64,000 nt of DNA from Pseudosulfitobacter sp. DSM 107133 (GTDB taxonomy: Bacteria; Pseudomonadota; Alphaproteobacteria; Rhodobacterales; Rhodobacteraceae), in assembly GCF_022788695.1 (NCBI RefSeq), contig NZ_CP085154.1, forward strand, positions 2,418,001-2,482,000, given 5' to 3'. This document shows, one piece after another, positions 16,740-24,983 of this stretch (position 1 is its first letter; the number at the start of each line of letters is the position of its first letter). Under the pieces are notes generated by a model, which did no database searches, was not told where the DNA came from, and saw only the letters and a list, made by a program, of their open reading frames with translations. Both the position numbers and the translations under genes were made by a program.

Positions 16740-17737
16740 CGCGCCGCCTGTTTGTCACCAATTTCAACCGCAATTACACCGGCGTCTCGGCCACGGCGGC
16801 CAATGTGGTACGCCGGCAACTCGGGCGGTACGACCTGCATCTGGTGGGCCAGCCCCTGCCCGGATGCCCCGCCCCCATCACGCTCAAACAGGCCCGCGCG
16901 CTGTCGCATGACCCCTGCATCTGGCATGTGCGCCGCAACACCGAAATGCGGGCAGCCCTCTGGGCGCGCGACGTGCTGCGCCTGCCGGTCAAGATCGTGT
17001 TCACCTCGGCGGCGCAACGCCGCCACTCGGCTTTTCCGCGCTGGTTGATCAGCCGCATGGACGCGGTGATCGCCACCACGGACACCGCCGCAAGCTTTGT
17101 CCCCCATGTGCGCGCCACCGTGCCGCACGGGGTCGACACCGATCTGTTCACCCCCGCCCCCGACCGCGCCGCCGCTTGGGCTGCACTGGGGTACGGCGGC
17201 ACGCGCGGCATCGCCACTGTCGGCCGCATCCGCCCGGAAAAGGGCACCGACCAATTCGTCGCCGCCATGATCGACCTGCTGCCAACCTTGCCCGGCACAA
17301 CGGCCCTGATCATAGGACGCGCCGCCCGCAAACATCAGGAATTCCTGCAAGACCTCGCATCCCAGATCGCCGCCGCGGGCCTGTCCGACCGCATCCTATT
17401 CCCCGGCGAGGTTCCCGCCACCGGCCTGCCCGCCCTGATGCGCGCCCTCAGCCTTGTGGTGCAATTGCCCCGCTACGAGGGCTACGGCATGGTCCCGCTG
17501 GAAGGCATGGCCAGCGGTGTGCCCTTTGTCGGCACCGATGCCGGCTATTACAACGCGTTCACAAATGCCCAGACCGCCGGGCTGATCGCCACGCCGGACA
17601 CTGCCGCCGAAGCCGCCCGCACGATCCTGACAGGTAATTTCGACCAAATGGCTCAGGCCGCCCGCGAAACGGCCCGCACCCAATTCTCGGCCCAGTCCGA
17701 AGCCGACGGCATCGCAAGGGTCTACGAAACCCTTTAG
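16736..17737 (+). CDS. GT4-type glycosyltransferase, probably LPS core
   Basis: 333 residues. The C-terminal half has the glycosyltransferase family 4 pattern: V-G-R-I-R-P-E-K-G-T-D near residues 161-171 and E-G-Y-G-M-V-P-L-E-G-M-A-S-G-V-P-F-V-G near 248-266, the E-x7-E nucleotide-sugar site. The N-terminal half has V-P-H-G-V-D-T-D near 128-135. The acceptor and donor sugars are not deducible. Since it is coupled to waaA by an ATGA overlap, a role in adding sugars to the LPS core is the natural inference. The start chosen is this coupled ATG. Confidence 0.88.
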   Translation: MTRRLFVTNFNRNYTGVSATAANVVRRQLGRYDLHLVGQPLPGCPAPITLKQARALSHDPCIWHVRRNTEMRAALWARDVLRLPVKIVFTSAAQRRHSAFPRWLISRMDAVIATTDTAASFVPHVRATVPHGVDTDLFTPAPDRAAAWAALGYGGTRGIATVGRIRPEKGTDQFVAAMIDLLPTLPGTTALIIGRAARKHQEFLQDLASQIAAAGLSDRILFPGEVPATGLPALMRALSLVVQLPRYEGYGMVPLEGMASGVPFVGTDAGYYNAFTNAQTAGLIATPDTAAEAARTILTGNFDQMAQAARETARTQFSAQSEADGIARVYETL

Positions 17738-17742
17738 GCGTG

Positions 17743-17799
17743 CCTTTCTTTTGGCCCTAAATATCCCGGGGGAGGCCGCAGGCCGGGGGCAGCGCCCCC
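17743..17799. repeat. GC-rich intergenic hairpin repeat, copy 1
   Basis: The unit reads CTTTC-TTTTGG-N-TAAATATCCCGGGGGA followed by GGCC-gca-GGCC (17774-17784) and GGGGGC-agc-GCCCCC (17785-17799). Read leftward, the hairpins are followed by an AT-rich stretch, so it could terminate the M20 hydrolase operon that ends at 17814. The same layout recurs at 35491-35557 and 57449-57505, and in looser form at 46983-47037. Confidence 0.75.
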
Positions 17800-17813
17800 A
17801 ACCCGTCCGTCAA

Positions 17814-18977
17814 TCAGGCCGCAGGCATCCGCTGTTCGACAATGCCGGCCCACCACGAACACCCCGCCGGAATCGCCTCGTCGTTAAAGTTGTATTCGGG
17901 GTGGTGCACCATCGCGCCCGCGCCGTTGCCGACCAGAATATAAGCCCCCGGACGCTCTTCGAGCATAAAGGCAAAGTCTTCACCGCCCATGACCAGCGGC
18001 GCATCATCGCAAGCACCAGATACCGAGCGCGCCACGTCGGCTGCGAATTCGGTCTGGTCTTCGTGGTTGGCCATGACCGGATAACCACGGTGGTAATCCA
18101 CATCTGCCACACCGCCGAATGTCGCGGCGATGCCCGAGGCAATCGCGTTGATCCGCGCTTCGGCCAGATCGCGCATCTCGGCGCTCATGGTGCGCACGGT
18201 GCCCTTCAGGTGGACCCGTTGCGGGATCACGTTGAACGCCTTGGACGAGGTTTCGAACGAGGTCACCGAAACCACCACCTGATCCACCGGATCGGCGTTG
18301 CGGCTGGCGATTGTTTGCAGCGCCAGCACCAGTTGCGAAGCCATCACGGTGGTGTCCACGGTCTCATGCGGTTTCGCCGCATGGCCGCCCTTGCCTTCAA
18401 CATAGATGTCGAACTGGTCAGTCGCCGCAAAGAACGCCCCCGAGCGGATCGCGAATTGCCCAGTGGGCAGGCCGGGCCAGTTGTGCATGCCATATACTTC
18501 CTGCACACCCCAGCGGTCCATCATGCCGTCGTCGCACATTTCCTTGCCGCCGCCGCCGCCTTCTTCGGCGGGTTGGAAGATCAGCACCACGGTGCCGTCG
18601 AAATTGCGGGTTTCGGCCAGATATTGCGCCGCCCCCAGCAGCATGGCGGTGTGCCCGTCATGGCCGCAGGCGTGCATCGCCCCATCGGTTTTCGAGGCAT
18701 ACTCCAGCCCCGTCTGCTCGTGGATCGGCAGCGCGTCCATATCGGCGCGCAGGCCGATGACCTTGCCCGATGTGTCGGTCTTGCCCTTGATCACCCCCAC
18801 AACACCCGTGCGCCCGATGCCGGTGACAATCTCGTCACAGCCAAAGGCTTTCAGCTTGTCCGCCACCAGCGCGCTGGTGCGGTGGGTGTCGAACAGGATT
18901 TCGGGGTTCTCATGCAGATCGCGGCGCCAGGCGGTGATGTCGGCGTGCAGCTCTGCAAATCGGTTCTTGACGGGCAT
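17814..18977 (-). CDS. M20 metallo-amidohydrolase (N-acyl-amino-acid hydrolase type), paralogue 1
   Basis: 387 residues. The M20D aminoacylase/hippurate-hydrolase group hydrolyses amide bonds of N-acyl amino acids with a two-metal site. Visible metal and catalytic residues: M-H-A-C-G-H-D-G-H (101-109), the P-A-E-E-G-G-G-G pair Glu138-Glu139, G-M-H-N-W-P near 163, and the C-terminal V-H-H-P-E-Y-N-F near 360. It is a close tandem copy of the next gene, 42 bp upstream on the same strand. With the oxidoreductase, argE-like and ABC-ATPase genes it forms one leftward operon. The specific substrate is unknown. Confidence 0.9.
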   Translation of the reverse strand: MPVKNRFAELHADITAWRRDLHENPEILFDTHRTSALVADKLKAFGCDEIVTGIGRTGVVGVIKGKTDTSGKVIGLRADMDALPIHEQTGLEYASKTDGAMHACGHDGHTAMLLGAAQYLAETRNFDGTVVLIFQPAEEGGGGGKEMCDDGMMDRWGVQEVYGMHNWPGLPTGQFAIRSGAFFAATDQFDIYVEGKGGHAAKPHETVDTTVMASQLVLALQTIASRNADPVDQVVVSVTSFETSSKAFNVIPQRVHLKGTVRTMSAEMRDLAEARINAIASGIAATFGGVADVDYHRGYPVMANHEDQTEFAADVARSVSGACDDAPLVMGGEDFAFMLEERPGAYILVGNGAGAMVHHPEYNFNDEAIPAGCSWWAGIVEQRMPAA

Positions 18978-19018
18978 GGTCTTTCTTCCTTCTTGATGTG
19001 TTTCGCTGGGTCAGGCGC

Positions 19019-20182
19019 TCAGGCCTGCGCCAGCCTTTGTTCGACAATCTCGGCAAACCAGCTGCATCCGGCCGGAATCGCCTCGTCGTCGAAGTTGTAT
19101 TCGGGGTGGTGCACCATCGCGCCGGGGCCGTTGCCCACAAGGATGTAGGCACCGGGCCGCGCGTTGAGCATAAAGGCAAAGTCTTCGGCGGCCATCACCG
19201 GCGGGATGTTTTCGGTCACATCGCCGGCCACCGCACGGGCGGCGGCAATGGCATATTCGGTGTTCTCTGCGGCGTTCACGGTGACCGGATAGCCCACGAC
19301 ATAGTCGACCTCGGCCACGCAACCATAGGCCTGCGCCGTGGCGGTCGCGATTTCTTGCACACGTTTCTGCGCCATCGCGCGCACGTCCTCGTCCAGCGCG
19401 CGCACGGTGCCCTTCATCGTGGTCGCCTGCGGGATCACGTTGCTGACATGGCTGTCCGAGTGCAGCGCCCCCACGGTCACCACGACCGAGGACAGCGGGT
19501 TGGCGTTGCGGCTGGCGATGCTTTGCAGCGCCACGATCACATGGGCGGCGGCAAGGTTGGGGTCGATGGCCTCGTGCGGGTTGGCGGCATGGCCGCCCTT
19601 GCCCACCACGCGGATGGTGAATTCGTCGGCGCTGGCCAGCAGCGGGCCGGGGCGGATGGCGAAGGTGCCGGTGGGAAAGCCGGGCATGTTGTGCATGCCA
19701 TAGACTTCCTGGATGTTCCATCGGTCCATCAGACCGTCATTGACCATCTCGCGGCCACCACCGCCACCCTCTTCGGCGGGTTGGAATATCAGCACGACGG
19801 TGCCGTCGAAATTGCGGGTCTCGGCCAGATATTGCGCCGCGCCCAGCAGCATCGCGGTGTGGCCGTCGTGGCCGCAGGCGTGCATCTTGCCCGGCACGGT
19901 CGACGCATAGTCCAGCCCCGTCGCCTCGATGATGGGCAGCGCATCCATATCGGCACGCAGGCCGATCACGCGGTCGCTGTTGCCACGCCCCTTGATCACG
20001 CCGACAACGCCGGTTTGGCCGATGCCGGTGGTGATGTCATCAACGCCGAACGACCGTAGCTTGTCTTCGACGAACCTGGCCGTCTCGTGCACATCGAACA
20101 TCAGTTCGGGGTGCGCGTGCAGGTGGCGGCGCCACGCGGTGATGTCGCTGTGCATCTCGGCAAATCGGTTCTTGATCGGCAT
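19019..20182 (-). CDS. M20 metallo-amidohydrolase (N-acyl-amino-acid hydrolase type), paralogue 2
   Basis: 387 residues, the same length as its downstream neighbour, and with an identical stretch around the M-H-A-C-G-H-D-G-H metal site and the P-A-E-E-G-G-G-G-G loop. The dimerisation-domain part (about residues 175-290) has diverged, including the G-K-G-G-H-A-A-N-P-H-E-A-I-D region, which suggests a changed substrate range after duplication. All metal ligands appear intact in both copies, so neither looks like a pseudogene. It is about 30 bp downstream of the FAD oxidoreductase gene in the same operon. Confidence 0.9.
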   Translation of the reverse strand: MPIKNRFAEMHSDITAWRRHLHAHPELMFDVHETARFVEDKLRSFGVDDITTGIGQTGVVGVIKGRGNSDRVIGLRADMDALPIIEATGLDYASTVPGKMHACGHDGHTAMLLGAAQYLAETRNFDGTVVLIFQPAEEGGGGGREMVNDGLMDRWNIQEVYGMHNMPGFPTGTFAIRPGPLLASADEFTIRVVGKGGHAANPHEAIDPNLAAAHVIVALQSIASRNANPLSSVVVTVGALHSDSHVSNVIPQATTMKGTVRALDEDVRAMAQKRVQEIATATAQAYGCVAEVDYVVGYPVTVNAAENTEYAIAAARAVAGDVTENIPPVMAAEDFAFMLNARPGAYILVGNGPGAMVHHPEYNFDDEAIPAGCSWFAEIVEQRLAQA

Positions 20183-20212
20183 GGGACGGTCTCCTTCGGG
20201 GCTGATTTGGGT

Positions 20213-21556
20213 CTAAATTCCGGGGCCAAGGGTCATGGCCGATCCGTCGCTGAAACGGGACAGGCGGAAACGATGCAGATCATGCCCCACCTTGTCGCCC
20301 GTGACCAGAGCGGCCAGCACCCGCCCCATGCCGGGACCGATTCCAAAGCCGTGGCCGCTCATGCCGGTGCCGACCGTCAGGCCGGGAATACTGGCCACGC
20401 GGTCCACCACGGGCACGATGTCGGGCATGGTGTCGATCATGCCGGCCCAGGTCCTGGCCTGGCGCACCTCGCCCAATCCGGGCATCATGGCGGCGAACTG
20501 GCGCAGCAGCTTGGCCGCCTTGCGGTGATTCGGTTCGGGGTTCAGCACGCGCATCCGCTCGAAGGGGCTGACGTCGTCATCCCCCCAGTGGCGCGGCGTG
20601 CCCCATGCGTCGGGGAAGCCCGCAGGCGCGCGCGGCAACAGACGCACGCCAAAGGGATCAGACCGCAACTGTGTCATGTAGTGCGGCAGGCTGCGAAAGG
20701 CTTGCGGGCCGACGAACAGCTCGGAGAACCCGCCTTGGGCAAGGGAATATCCGCCGTCGGCGCGATGACGAAAGGCCACTTTCCTGTCGGTCGCCCCGCC
20801 CTCGTAGGTTGCCCCCATCGGCTGTGTTGCCACCACCGTGGCCCGCACGCTGAGTTGCGGAACGAAAACCCCGTGCCGTTGCAGGAACAGCGAGGACCAT
20901 GCACCACCGGCCAGAACCACCTGAGGCGCCTTGATGCGGCCCTGTTCGGTGATGACACCGGCGACCTTGCCACCCTCGATGTCCAGCCCGCGCACGGCGC
21001 AGTTTTCGACCAAAGTGGCCCCTTCGCGCGCCGCGATGCCTGCCAATGCAGGCACTGCCACCCATGGTTCTGCGCGCATGTCCTGCGCTGTGTAGATGGC
21101 ACCGGAATAGCGGCGCGACAGGCCCGGAATCAGCTGCGCTGTCTCGGCACTGCTCAGCATCTTGCTGTCCAGCCCATGGGCGCGCGCATGATCCAGCCAT
21201 GCCTCGTATTTGGCATAATCCTTTTCGGATTCCGCCAGATAGGTCACGCCCTCCTGCCGCAGGCCGATGTCAACGTTGGTCTGTTGCGCCAATGCGCGCC
21301 AGTGGTCCGCCGCCTCGAGCACGATGGGAATCTCATCAGGGTCGCGTCCCTGCACCCTGATCCAGCCCCAGTTGCGGCTGGACTGTTCGGCGGCGATGCG
21401 GCCCTTTTCCAGCAAGACGACACGTTGGCCTGCGCGGGCCAGAAACAGGGCCGTGCAGACGCCGATCACACCGCCGCCAATCACCACAACATCCGCCTCT
21501 TGCGGGGCGGGTCCGGGCCAATTTGCGGGTGAGTCCATAAAGGTGGGAAAGCTCAT
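20213..21556 (-). CDS. FAD-dependent oxidoreductase, DadA/DAO family
   Basis: 447 residues from the ATG at 21556; a GTG at 21565 is possible but has a weaker ribosome site. The FAD dinucleotide fold is at the N-terminus: V-V-V-I-G-G-G-V-I-G-V (about 23-33), followed by L-L-E-K-G-R and Q-S-S-R-N-W-G-W-I-R. The C-terminal T-G-M-S-G-H-G-F-G-I-G-P motif closes the flavin site. The family oxidises secondary or primary amines of amino acids, such as D-amino acids, sarcosine or glycine-like compounds. Between two N-deacylase types and a peptide-type transporter, oxidation of a released amino acid is the reasonable inference. Confidence 0.87.
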   Translation of the reverse strand: MSFPTFMDSPANWPGPAPQEADVVVIGGGVIGVCTALFLARAGQRVVLLEKGRIAAEQSSRNWGWIRVQGRDPDEIPIVLEAADHWRALAQQTNVDIGLRQEGVTYLAESEKDYAKYEAWLDHARAHGLDSKMLSSAETAQLIPGLSRRYSGAIYTAQDMRAEPWVAVPALAGIAAREGATLVENCAVRGLDIEGGKVAGVITEQGRIKAPQVVLAGGAWSSLFLQRHGVFVPQLSVRATVVATQPMGATYEGGATDRKVAFRHRADGGYSLAQGGFSELFVGPQAFRSLPHYMTQLRSDPFGVRLLPRAPAGFPDAWGTPRHWGDDDVSPFERMRVLNPEPNHRKAAKLLRQFAAMMPGLGEVRQARTWAGMIDTMPDIVPVVDRVASIPGLTVGTGMSGHGFGIGPGMGRVLAALVTGDKVGHDLHRFRLSRFSDGSAMTLGPGI

Positions 21557-21600
21557 GGGCCGCACCCTACGCCCTGGATTGGCGGGTGCAAGATGCGGCG

Positions 21601-21683
21601 AAATCCTGAAAGGATTTGAGGCTGAAAAATGCTACATTTTTCAGCGTGTCACCGGCGGCTTGTAACGCAATGACGTGACGTCA
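21601..21683. repeat. Three successive short palindromes between argE and the oxidoreductase gene
   Basis: AAATCCT-gaa-AGGATTT (21601-21617), GCTGAAAAAT-gctac-ATTTTTCAGC (21621-21645, ten perfect pairs) and TGACG-tga-CGTCA (21671-21683) follow each other in a 148-bp gap. The middle hairpin could act as a processing or attenuation signal between the two leftward genes. It is not followed by a strong T run. Confidence 0.6.
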
Positions 21684-21704
21684 AATCCGCCTCTGCGGCG
21701 AAAG

Positions 21705-22868
21705 CTACCCCAGCCGCGCCACCAGATCGCGCATGAACTGATGTCCCAGATCGAACTGCGCCACGGTGATGAACTCGTTGGGCTGGTGCGCCTGCGCGAT
21801 GTCGCCGGGACCACAGACCACCGCCGAATAACCGGCCGCCTGGAACTGCCCCGCTTCGGTGCCGTAGCTGACCACATGTCCGCCATTGTCACCGGTGATC
21901 CGGCGCACCATCAACTCGGCCGCGCCATTTTCTTCCGGCTTTAGCGGTGGCACGGAAAAGCGTTCCTTGATCTCGACCCGCGCATCGGGGTGAACAGTCT
22001 GCATCCGTGCTTCGATCGTCCGCACATGCTCAAGATAGCTTTCTTTCAGCGCCTCGGGGTCGTCCCCCGGCACCGCGCGGAAATCCATCGAGAACCAGCA
22101 ATCCTTGGCGGTGATGTTATGGGCCGTGCCACCGCTGATCTGGCCCACATGCCATGTTGTCACGGGTGGTTCGAACATCGCGCCCAGGGCGGTGGGCGGA
22201 TTGGCAAAATTCTCGGCATTGCGCTGGTTGGCAAAGTCGATGATTTTCGCGCCCTCAAGGATGGCGGACACGCCCGTGTGCAACAGGGACGAATGCACCT
22301 CGAAGCCGATCACATGGGTGTCAAACCCCTGCCCGCCCTTGTGGCCGGTCACGGCTTGCAGCATCGACGGTTCGCCCACGATCACCAGTTCGCCCTTGGG
22401 CAGCACGGGCTGCATCGCCGCGATCATCGGTGGCGCGCCGGTACAACCGACCTCTTCGTCAAAGCTGAGCGCCAGTTGCAGGGGGCGTTTGACATCGGCG
22501 TACTGCGCCTCGACCAGCGCCCAGATTGCCAGCGCGTCAAAGCCTTTCATGTCACAGGTGCCGCGCCCGTAATACTTGCCGTCCCGTTCTGTCACCGTCC
22601 ACGGATCGCTGTCCCACGGCTGGCCGTCGACCGGCACCACATCCGTGTGGCCCGACAGTACGACAGCGCCCTCTTCCCAGGGTCCCACATGGGCAAACAG
22701 CGCTGCCTTGTGAGGTTGGTCGGGATCGGGCCAGCGGTGGGCGGTGATTCCATGCGATGCCAGATAGACCTCGACCCAGTCGATCAGCGGCAGGTTGGTG
22801 TCGCGCGACACGGTGGGAAAGCTGATGAGTTTGGTCATCAGCTGCAACGGCGTAAGGCGTTCGGGCAT
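21705..22868 (-). CDS. argE: Acetylornithine deacetylase-type M20 hydrolase
   Basis: 387 residues. M20A/ArgE fold: V-V-L-S-G-H-T-D-V-V-P-V (about 69-80, first metal His and Asp), Y-G-R-G-T-C-D-M-K-G-F (about 99-109), F-D-E-E-V-G-C-T-G (catalytic Glu pair, about 136-144), and C-G-P-G-D-I-A-Q-A-H-Q-P-N-E-F near the end with the last metal His. Release of an N-acetyl group from ornithine is the classical reaction. In this catabolic-looking operon it may act on another N-acyl amino acid instead, so the gene symbol is by similarity. It begins just after the fused ABC-ATPase gene stop. Confidence 0.85.
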   Translation of the reverse strand: MPERLTPLQLMTKLISFPTVSRDTNLPLIDWVEVYLASHGITAHRWPDPDQPHKAALFAHVGPWEEGAVVLSGHTDVVPVDGQPWDSDPWTVTERDGKYYGRGTCDMKGFDALAIWALVEAQYADVKRPLQLALSFDEEVGCTGAPPMIAAMQPVLPKGELVIVGEPSMLQAVTGHKGGQGFDTHVIGFEVHSSLLHTGVSAILEGAKIIDFANQRNAENFANPPTALGAMFEPPVTTWHVGQISGGTAHNITAKDCWFSMDFRAVPGDDPEALKESYLEHVRTIEARMQTVHPDARVEIKERFSVPPLKPEENGAAELMVRRITGDNGGHVVSYGTEAGQFQAAGYSAVVCGPGDIAQAHQPNEFITVAQFDLGHQFMRDLVARLG

Positions 22869-22869
22869 G

Positions 22870-24705
22870 TCAGTATCCGCTGTCGGTGGTCAGGACTTTG
22901 TGGCCGGGCGAAATCTCGCGGTATTCCGACGGGGCGGCGACGTAATCCGCCGGGTGAATGGGGGACGGGATCGGCTTGAAGTTCAGGTCTTTCTCGTCCT
23001 TGCGCTGGCGCGGATCGGCGATGGGCACCGCCTTCATCAGCGCTTGGGTATAGGGGTGCTGCGGGTTTTCGAACACCGCACTGCGTGGCCCCAATTCGAC
23101 GATTCGTCCCAGATACATCACCCCGACAAAGTGGCTGACCCGTTCGACCACGGCCATGTCGTGGCTGATGAACAGGAATGACAGGTCCATTTCCTCTTGC
23201 AGCTCCATCATCAGGTTCAACACCTGCGCCTGCACCGACACATCCAGCGCGCTGACCGCCTCGTCCGCGATGATCAGCTTGGGGTTCAGCGCAAGGGCGC
23301 GCGCGATGGCGACCCGTTGGCGTTGCCCGCCGGACAGTTCGTGCGGATAGCGGCGCATGAAACTGCGCGGCAGCTCGACACGGTCGAACAGCATTTCGAT
23401 GCGCTTGCGCCCTTCGTCGCCCTTGAACATGCCATAGTTCTGCATCGGTTCAGCCACCTGATCCGAAAGTTGCATCTGCGGATTCAGGCTGGCGAACGGG
23501 TCCTGAAAGATCATCTGCATGTCCAGCCGCGCGGTGCGCAGATCGTGCTGGTTCAGCGCGATGATGTCCTTGCCGCCCAACCGGACCTCGCCCGAAAGCG
23601 GTTCGACCAGACGCAGGATCGAGCGGCCCGCAGTGGATTTGCCGCAGCCGGATTCGCCCACAAGGCTGAGCGTCTGGCCCTTGTTGATCGAAAACGACAG
23701 GTCTTCGACAGCATGGACATTGGCCACAGTGCGCCGCAACAGCCCACCCTTGACCTCGAAACGTGTGGTCAGGTTGCGCACCTCAAGCAGCACTTCGTTC
23801 TCTTCGCCGACAATCGGTTTGATCTCGCCCTGATTGCGGCCCAGCAGCTTCATCGGTTCGGGATATTGCTTGCCCGTCATTTCGCCCAGTTTGGGCACGG
23901 CGGCCAGCAAAGCCTTGGTATAGGGGTGTTTGGGCGCCTCGAAGATGTCGGCGACCGGGCCTTCCTCGACCTTCTTGCCGCGGAACATGACGACAACGCG
24001 GTCGGCCATTTGCGCCACCACGGCCATGTCGTGCGTGATGAACATCACGGCGGTGCCGGTTTCGCGCTTCAGCCGGTCCATCAGCGCCAGAATTTCGGCC
24101 TGAATCGTCACGTCCAGCGCGGTTGTGGGTTCGTCCGCGATCAGAAGGCGCGGCTCGCAGGCCAGCGCCATGGCGATCACGACACGCTGGCGCATGCCGC
24201 CGGACAATTCGTGCGGGTATTGTTGCAGACGACGTTCGGGTTCGGGGATGCGCACCTGTCGCATCAGTTCCAGCGCGCGGGCGGATGCCTCTTTTTTGGT
24301 CATCCCCTTGTGCAGGCGCAGCCCTTCGGTCAGCTGGCGGCCCACGGTAAACACCGGGTTCAGCGCGGTCATCGGTTCCTGAAAGATCATACCGATTTCA
24401 TTGCCGCGAATCGTGCGCATCAGGCTTTGATCGGCCTGTGCCAGATCCACCTGCGCATGGTCCTTGCGGTCAAACATCAATTGCCCGCCGGCAATTCTCC
24501 CGCCGCCGAATTCAACCAGACGCATCAGCGACAGCGATGACACCGACTTGCCCGAGCCAGATTCGCCCACCACGCAGACCGTTTCGCCCGCGTTGATGGA
24601 AAAGGACACGTCCTCGACACCCAAAACAGGGCCGTCTTTGGTCTGGAATTCGACCCGCAACCCTCTGATATCGGCAATCGGCCCTTCGGCCCCGTGGTCC
24701 AGCAT
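22870..24705 (-). CDS. Fused double ATPase of a peptide-type ABC transporter (DppD-DppF type)
   Basis: 611 residues from the ATG at 24705, chosen for the GGGGA ribosome site at 24711-24715; the open frame goes 26 codons further without family sequence. Two full ABC domains are fused. Domain 1 has Walker A G-E-S-G-S-G-K-S, signature L-S-G-G-M-R-Q-R-V and Walker B I-A-D-E-P-T-T-A-L-D. Domain 2 has G-E-S-G-C-G-K-S, L-S-G-G-Q-R-Q-R-V and I-A-D-E-A-V-S-A-L-D. Each is followed by the oligopeptide-type C-terminal extension with H-P-Y-T. It is divergent from the binding-protein and permease genes at 24984-28836, with which it should form one importer. Confidence 0.93.
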   Translation of the reverse strand: MLDHGAEGPIADIRGLRVEFQTKDGPVLGVEDVSFSINAGETVCVVGESGSGKSVSSLSLMRLVEFGGGRIAGGQLMFDRKDHAQVDLAQADQSLMRTIRGNEIGMIFQEPMTALNPVFTVGRQLTEGLRLHKGMTKKEASARALELMRQVRIPEPERRLQQYPHELSGGMRQRVVIAMALACEPRLLIADEPTTALDVTIQAEILALMDRLKRETGTAVMFITHDMAVVAQMADRVVVMFRGKKVEEGPVADIFEAPKHPYTKALLAAVPKLGEMTGKQYPEPMKLLGRNQGEIKPIVGEENEVLLEVRNLTTRFEVKGGLLRRTVANVHAVEDLSFSINKGQTLSLVGESGCGKSTAGRSILRLVEPLSGEVRLGGKDIIALNQHDLRTARLDMQMIFQDPFASLNPQMQLSDQVAEPMQNYGMFKGDEGRKRIEMLFDRVELPRSFMRRYPHELSGGQRQRVAIARALALNPKLIIADEAVSALDVSVQAQVLNLMMELQEEMDLSFLFISHDMAVVERVSHFVGVMYLGRIVELGPRSAVFENPQHPYTQALMKAVPIADPRQRKDEKDLNFKPIPSPIHPADYVAAPSEYREISPGHKVLTTDSGY

Positions 24706-24858
24706 AACATTCCCCGATTGTTTTGACGTGAACGCTACGGCCAATGATCGGGCACTGTCAAACGCATCCCGACGTTTGCCCATTTATCGGGCATCTCTGG
24801 GGTTGCTTTTTCCGTCAAGTCTGTTTCGATGTGGCCATTCGTCTGGGGGGCGCGCTAG

Positions 24859-24900
24859 AAATTTCACTGTAATCGCATGGTTACGCAAGGTAAATTTCAC
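24859..24900. promoter_or_regulatory. Candidate operator in the divergent ABC-transporter control region
   Basis: AAATTTCAC occurs twice in direct orientation (24859-24867 and 24892-24900), 33 bp apart, about three helical turns. Between them lies GTAA-N8-TTAC (24869-24884). The 278-bp gap separates the ATPase operon from the binding-protein operon, so a shared regulator could act here. No regulator gene is next to it. Confidence 0.4.
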
Positions 24901-24983
24901 GACCCCAACCGACGCTACACTGCGTGCACCCGGCAAATGGGGCACGCCAAAGACACAAACATGTGTCCAACAAGGAGTATGTT

